This document shows, piece after piece, positions 56,094 to 59,962 of a DNA stretch of 59,962 nt. The notes under the pieces were generated by a model. The model worked only from the letters and a program-made list of their open reading frames with translations. It was not told the origin of the DNA and did no database searches. Origin of the DNA: Paracoccus rhizosphaerae. GTDB lineage: Bacteria > Pseudomonadota > Alphaproteobacteria > Rhodobacterales > Rhodobacteraceae. Each line of letters begins with the position of its first letter. Position 1 is the stretch's first letter. Location: the NCBI RefSeq assembly GCF_026162645.1, contig NZ_JAOTBE010000017.1:1-59962 (forward strand), in the 5' to 3' direction. Made by a program: the position numbers and the translations under genes.

Positions 56094-58129
56094 TGCCCAG
56101 GGACCTGCTGAGCGAGGTCTGGGGTTTCGACGGTTTCCGCCCCGGCCAGCAAGAGATCGTCGAGACGGTGGCCGAGGGCCGCGACGTGTTGGCGATCATG
56201 CCGACGGGCGGGGGCAAGTCGCTGTGCTATCAGTTGCCGGCACTGATGCGCGATGGGGTGACGGTGGTCATCTCTCCGTTGATCGCGCTGATGCGCGACC
56301 AGGTGCGGGCGCTGCGCGAGGCTGGAGTCGAGGCCGGCGCCCTGACCAGCGGCAACACCGACGCTGAAACCGAGGCGGTGTTCCAGGCGCTGTCGGCAGG
56401 GTCGCTGAAGATCCTCTATATGGCGCCGGAGCGGCTGGCCTCGGGCGGGACGGTGAACCTGCTGCGCCGGGCGAACATCACTGCCATCGCGGTCGACGAG
56501 GCGCATTGCGTCAGCCAGTGGGGCCATGACTTTCGCCCGGATTACCTGCGGATTGGCGACCTGAAGCGGGTGCTGGACGTCCCGCTGGCGGCCTTTACCG
56601 CCACGGCGGATGTCGAGACGCGGGCAGAGATCGTGACGCGCCTGTTCGACGGGGTCGAGCCGGTAACCTTCCTTCGCGGCTTTGACCGGCCGAACATTCG
56701 ACTGGCCTTCCAGCCCAAGAACAGCCCGCGCGCTCAGGTGCTGAACTATGTCGCCGCGCGGCGCGGGCAGTCGGGCATCGTCTATTGCGGTGCAAGGGCG
56801 CGGACCGAGACGCTGGCGCAGGCGCTGCGCGAGGCGGGCCATCCGGCCATCGCCTATCACGCCGGACTGGAGCCCGATCAGCGGCGCGAGGCGGAAGCGC
56901 GTTTTCAGCGCGAGGACGGTCTGATCGTCGTGGCGACGGTGGCCTTCGGCATGGGCATTGACAAGCCCGACATCCGATGGGTGCTGCATGCCGACCTGCC
57001 GAAATCGATTGAAGGTTACTATCAGGAAATTGGCCGCGCCGGGCGCGACGGCGATCCGGCGGATACGCTGACGCTCTATGGTCCTGACGACATTCGCCTT
57101 CGCAGGACCCAGATTGACGAGGGGCTGGCCGAGCCTGCCCGTAAGGCGGGCGATCATGCGCGGCTGAACGCGCTGCTGGGGCTGGCCGAGGCCACCGGCT
57201 GCCGTCGCCGCCGACTGCTGGCCTATTTCGGCGAGGATCTGGCGCAGGATTGCGGGAATTGCGACCTGTGCCAGGCGCCGCCAAAGCTCTTCGACGGGAC
57301 GCAGGCGGTCAGGAAGGCGCTGTCCGCGATGGTGCGGACCGGCGAATGGTTCGGCAGCGGCCACCTGATCGACATCCTGACCGGCACCACGACCGACAAG
57401 GTGCGCGAACGTGGCCATGACCAGCTGCCGACGTTCGGCGTCGGCCGCGAACATGGTCGCGGCCAGTGGCAGGCGATCTTCCGGCAGATGATGGGGCTGG
57501 ACCTGTGCCGCCCCGACCCGGAGCGTCACGGCGCCCTGCACCTGACCGAAACCGCCCACCCCATCCTGCGCGGCGAGGAAAACGTGACCTTGCGAGAGGA
57601 CACGACCCGCGCCGCCAAGCCCGCGAACGTCCTGCGCACCCAGGTCTCCGAGGAGGACGAGCCGCTGCTGTCGGCGCTGAAGGCCAAGCGCCGCGCCTTG
57701 GCCGAGGCGGCGCGCGTACCGGCCTATGTCATCTTTCCCGACCGCACCCTGATCGAGATGGCCGAGAAGCGCCCGCAGGACCTGGACCAGATGGCCCGGA
57801 TCGGCGGGGTGGGGGCCAAGAAGCTGGACAGTTTCGGCTTGGCCTTCCTTGAGGTGATTGCCGGCGCGCAGCCCGAGATGCACCCCGCCCGCCGCGCCCT
57901 GGCGGGCCGGCCAGAGGGGGCGCTGTTCGACCGCCTGGTGGCGGTGCAGCTGGACCTGCAGCGCGGCACCGACGGGACCGAAAAGCCGCTGTCCTGCTCG
58001 ACCGCGCAGATCCGGCGCATCGCTGAAAGCCGTCCTCACAGCCGCGACGCCTTGGCGCGTCACCTGGACGATCAGCGCCTGGACCGCTTCGCCGATGCCT
58101 TCCTGGCCGAGATCGCCAGCGCTGACTGA
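56093..58129 (+). CDS. recQ: ATP-dependent DNA helicase RecQ
   Basis: The 678-residue protein has Walker A PTGGGKSLCYQ, DEAH box VDEAHCVSQWGHDFRPDY, motif VI region YYQEIGRAGRDG, the zinc-binding cysteines CGNCDLC and a C-terminal HRDC domain (LIEMAEKRPQDLDQMARIGGVGAKKLDSFG). It unwinds DNA during recombination repair. It has about 70 extra residues at the end, compared with roughly 600 in E. coli RecQ. It starts within the YggT stop. Confidence 0.97.
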   Translation: MPRDLLSEVWGFDGFRPGQQEIVETVAEGRDVLAIMPTGGGKSLCYQLPALMRDGVTVVISPLIALMRDQVRALREAGVEAGALTSGNTDAETEAVFQALSAGSLKILYMAPERLASGGTVNLLRRANITAIAVDEAHCVSQWGHDFRPDYLRIGDLKRVLDVPLAAFTATADVETRAEIVTRLFDGVEPVTFLRGFDRPNIRLAFQPKNSPRAQVLNYVAARRGQSGIVYCGARARTETLAQALREAGHPAIAYHAGLEPDQRREAEARFQREDGLIVVATVAFGMGIDKPDIRWVLHADLPKSIEGYYQEIGRAGRDGDPADTLTLYGPDDIRLRRTQIDEGLAEPARKAGDHARLNALLGLAEATGCRRRRLLAYFGEDLAQDCGNCDLCQAPPKLFDGTQAVRKALSAMVRTGEWFGSGHLIDILTGTTTDKVRERGHDQLPTFGVGREHGRGQWQAIFRQMMGLDLCRPDPERHGALHLTETAHPILRGEENVTLREDTTRAAKPANVLRTQVSEEDEPLLSALKAKRRALAEAARVPAYVIFPDRTLIEMAEKRPQDLDQMARIGGVGAKKLDSFGLAFLEVIAGAQPEMHPARRALAGRPEGALFDRLVAVQLDLQRGTDGTEKPLSCSTAQIRRIAESRPHSRDALARHLDDQRLDRFADAFLAEIASAD

Positions 58130-58241
58130 CGGCTTTCGCGGCGACGTCAACCGAACGTGATGCACCCATCGGCGCATTTCGCGCGTGGTTCGTGGCATGA
58201 TGACCCGCACCCTCAGGGAGCAAGCCCGATCGGAGGACAGG

Positions 58242-59153
58242 ATGAAGCTCAATTGGTCTGACGTCACGCCGCACCGGATCTATCTGGACCGGCGCAAGTT
58301 CATCGGCGCCTCGGCGGCCGCGCTGGCGCTGCCGGCGCTGGCCTCGCGCGCCCATGCATTGACCGGTCGTCCGTCACCCTTGTCGACGGACCAGGCCCCG
58401 AATACGTTCGAAGAGATCACAAACTACAACAACTTCTACGAGTTCGGCACGGGCAAGGAGGATCCCGCCCGCTATGCCGACCAGCTGACGGTCGATCCTT
58501 GGTCGGTCGAGATCGGCGGTCTGGTCGATCGCCCCGGCAGCTATGGTGTTGAGGATCTGGCGCCCGACAACGCGCTCGAGGAACGCATCTATCGCCTGCG
58601 CTGCGTCGAGGCATGGTCGATGGTGATCCCCTGGATCGGCGTTCCGCTGGCCTCGGTCCTGGACAAGGTCGGCGTGCAGCCATCAGCAAAATACGTCGAG
58701 TTCGAGACCCTGCTGCGCCCCGAGGAAATGCCCGGCCAGCGCCGGGCGATCCTGGACTGGCCCTATCGCGAGGGGCTACGCCTAGACGAAGCAATGCACC
58801 CGCTGACCATCCTGGCCACGGGCCTCTATGGCCAGCCGATGCCCAAGCAGAACGGCGCCCCGATCCGGCTGGTGGTGCCTTGGAAATACGGCTTCAAGTC
58901 GATCAAGTCGATCGTACGGATCAGCTTGGTCGCCGAACAGCCGCTGAACACGTGGAAGCAGCTGCAGTCCAGCGAGTACGGGTTCTATGCCAATGTGAAC
59001 CCGCAGGTGGACCACCCGCGCTGGAGCCAGGCCACCGAACGCCGCGTGGGCGCGGGCCTGTTTGCCGGCCGCGAGGAGACCAAGATGTTCAACGGCTATG
59101 GCGACCAGGTTGCCAGCCTCTATGCCGGCATGGACCTGGCGGTGAACTACTGA
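58242..59153 (+). CDS. msrP: Protein-methionine-sulfoxide reductase catalytic subunit MsrP
   Basis: The 303-residue molybdoenzyme repairs oxidised methionines in periplasmic proteins. It has a Tat signal with twin arginine [19 protein letters not shown] and the molybdenum-binding C121 in [15 protein letters not shown]. Further blocks, [14 protein letters not shown] and [15 protein letters not shown], are typical of the YedY family. CGGAGGACAGG lies upstream of the ATG at 58242. It overlaps msrQ in TGATG. Confidence 0.96.
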   Translation: MKLNWSDVTPHRIYLDRRKFIGASAAALALPALASRAHALTGRPSPLSTDQAPNTFEEITNYNNFYEFGTGKEDPARYADQLTVDPWSVEIGGLVDRPGSYGVEDLAPDNALEERIYRLRCVEAWSMVIPWIGVPLASVLDKVGVQPSAKYVEFETLLRPEEMPGQRRAILDWPYREGLRLDEAMHPLTILATGLYGQPMPKQNGAPIRLVVPWKYGFKSIKSIVRISLVAEQPLNTWKQLQSSEYGFYANVNPQVDHPRWSQATERRVGAGLFAGREETKMFNGYGDQVASLYAGMDLAVNY

Positions 59154-59773
59154 TGATACGCAGGATTAACGACGGCCTTCGCCGGATCCCGATCCCGCTG
59201 GTATGGCTGGCGGGCGCGATCCCCTTCGCGCTGCTGGTCGTCGACGTCGTGACCGGCGCCATCGGCGTCGACCCGGTCGCGAAGATCGAGCATCGGCTGG
59301 GGCAGACGGCCCTGTACTTCCTGGTCGCGTCGCTGGCGGTCACGCCATTGCTGAGGCTGACAGGGATCTCGCTCATGCGCTTCCGGCGGCCCCTGGGGGT
59401 CATCTGCTTTGCCTATGCGCTGCCGCATGTCCTGGCCTGGGTCGTTCTGGACATGGGTTTCCTGTGGGCGCAGATGGCGCAGGATATCATCAAGCGGCCC
59501 TATCTGCTGGTCGGCATGACGGCGTTCGTGCTGCTGGTGCCGCTGGCTGTCACATCGAACAACCTCTCGATCCGGCGCATGGGCGGGCAAGGATGGCGGA
59601 GGCTGCACAAGCTGGTTTACCTCGCCGCGCCCCTGGTCGCCCTGCACTGGATCTGGGCCGCCAAGGTGAACGAGCGCGCGCCGTCGTTCTGGATGGCAGT
59701 GATTCTGGTCCTGCTGGCTTCAAGGCTGGTGATTCCCCGTCCAATGGCGTGGACGCGGCCGCGCCGAGCTTGA
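59153..59773 (+). CDS. msrQ: Heme membrane subunit MsrQ
   Basis: The 206-residue protein has about six membrane helices and the ferric-reductase-like pattern of MsrQ: HRLGQTALYFLVASLAVTPLLR, RFRRPLGVICFAYALPHVLAWVVLD and RRLHKLVYLAAPLVALHWIWAAK, with histidines for heme. It passes electrons from the quinone pool or flavins to MsrP. The ATG overlaps the msrP stop, as usual for this pair. Confidence 0.95.
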   Translation: MIRRINDGLRRIPIPLVWLAGAIPFALLVVDVVTGAIGVDPVAKIEHRLGQTALYFLVASLAVTPLLRLTGISLMRFRRPLGVICFAYALPHVLAWVVLDMGFLWAQMAQDIIKRPYLLVGMTAFVLLVPLAVTSNNLSIRRMGGQGWRRLHKLVYLAAPLVALHWIWAAKVNERAPSFWMAVILVLLASRLVIPRPMAWTRPRRA

Positions 59774-59842
59774 AAGTTCATCTAAAGGTCAGCAGGTTGC
59801 GAGAATCTCTGCTGACTGACATATTATTTTCGCAAAAGCCAC

Positions 59843-59871
59843 TTGCACCCGTGTTTTAGTCTCTCTAAATA
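59843..59871 (+). promoter_or_regulatory. Sigma70-like promoter for a gene starting at the window edge
   Basis: TTGCAC (59843-59848), a 17-bp spacer and TAAATA (59866-59871) fit a housekeeping promoter. The surrounding 59790-59870 is clearly AT-richer than the rest of the window. About 80 bp downstream an ATG at 59952 opens a frame that runs off the end, too short to identify. Confidence 0.5.
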
Positions 59872-59962
59872 CCGCTTCACCGAAGGCGGGGACGCTTGAG
59901 GGGCCGGGACGGCGGAGCGGATGGCTTTGCATCTCGGGAGAGAATTTTGGGATGGATGACCG

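Noticed and set aside
56081..58267. 728-codon open frame opposite recQ
   Set aside because: Antisense shadow of recQ with no family pattern.

Overview
The window is dense, GC-rich chromosomal DNA with about 60 protein genes, tightly packed and often overlapping by ATGA or GTGA. The gene content points to an alphaproteobacterium of the family Rhodobacteraceae, most likely Paracoccus or a close relative: a Rhodobacterales-type porin, the DUF3576-leuS-lptE-holA order, DUF3035 and DUF1674 proteins, a MutL that carries its own endonuclease motif, and the GGATATTTGA gene-end motif I associate with this family. I saw no rRNA, tRNA, insertion sequence, prophage or CRISPR array. This looks like conserved backbone rather than a mobile island. 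The species call is an inference.

Layout. 1-3.8 kb: the tail of a membrane protein, a MarR regulator divergent from a DMT exporter with a clear palindromic operator between them, a LOG-family protein, then dapD-yaiI. 3.8-4.2 kb is an apparently empty gap. 4.2-8.9 kb (minus): one co-directional cluster, in transcription order histidine kinase, NarL-type response regulator, DUF2478 protein, TusA-like protein, membrane ferritin MbfA and an AEC transporter. 9.1-11.2 kb (plus): free methionine-R-sulfoxide reductase, a GFA-type zinc protein, a LysE exporter and an RluA-type synthase, all overlapping or nearly so. 11.2-16.3 kb: a TVP38 membrane protein and an MBL hydrolase (minus), then two saccharopine dehydrogenase-type genes and a PQQ-type aldose dehydrogenase (plus). 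16.3-25.4 kb (minus): mutL, an M16 peptidase pair, a DUF3035 lipoprotein, lspA, purH and an RsmB-type methyltransferase.

25.5-31.6 kb (plus): a DUF1674 protein, an amidase, a DapC-like aminotransferase, ftsK and a DUF2268-like protein that lacks the first zinc histidine. 31.6-34.9 kb (minus): xthA, a thioredoxin-TPR protein, a LON-domain protein, a Trm112-like protein and a rhomboid protease. 35.0-37.4 kb: an MFS transporter and a glutathionyl-hydroquinone reductase. 37.7-41.9 kb: an OmpR-type regulator divergent from ribA-L,D-transpeptidase, then a YggS-type PLP protein and the porin, with two clear minus-strand terminators. 42.1-47.9 kb (plus): DUF3576 lipoprotein, leuS, lptE, holA and a TIGR03862-type flavoprotein. 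47.9-49.6 kb (minus): a GST, an SLT lipoprotein and a ModE-like DNA-binding protein. 49.8-50.9 kb: a thiolase.

50.9-51.9 kb is the most unusual stretch. Between the convergent thiolase and a YhhQ-type queuosine-precursor transporter lies an apparent minus-strand RNA unit: a 15-nt near-perfect complement of the 16S rRNA 3' end, an 18-codon GTG-started mini-ORF rich in rare codons, hairpins, and a terminator-like stem. The YhhQ gene also has a structured leader that could hide its weak ribosome binding site. 51.9-55.6 kb (minus): an esterase-like phytase-family protein, murein endopeptidase MepA, a UMF1-type MFS protein and a thioesterase. 55.8-59.8 kb (plus): YggT, RecQ and the MsrPQ periplasmic methionine sulfoxide repair pair. 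A sigma70-like promoter near the right edge points out of the window.

Recurring themes are oxidative damage repair (MsrC, MsrPQ, GST and GS-HQR), iron handling (MbfA), cell-wall and envelope maintenance (LspA, LptE, SLT, MepA, L,D-transpeptidase), and lysine/diaminopimelate metabolism (DapD, DapC, saccharopine dehydrogenases).
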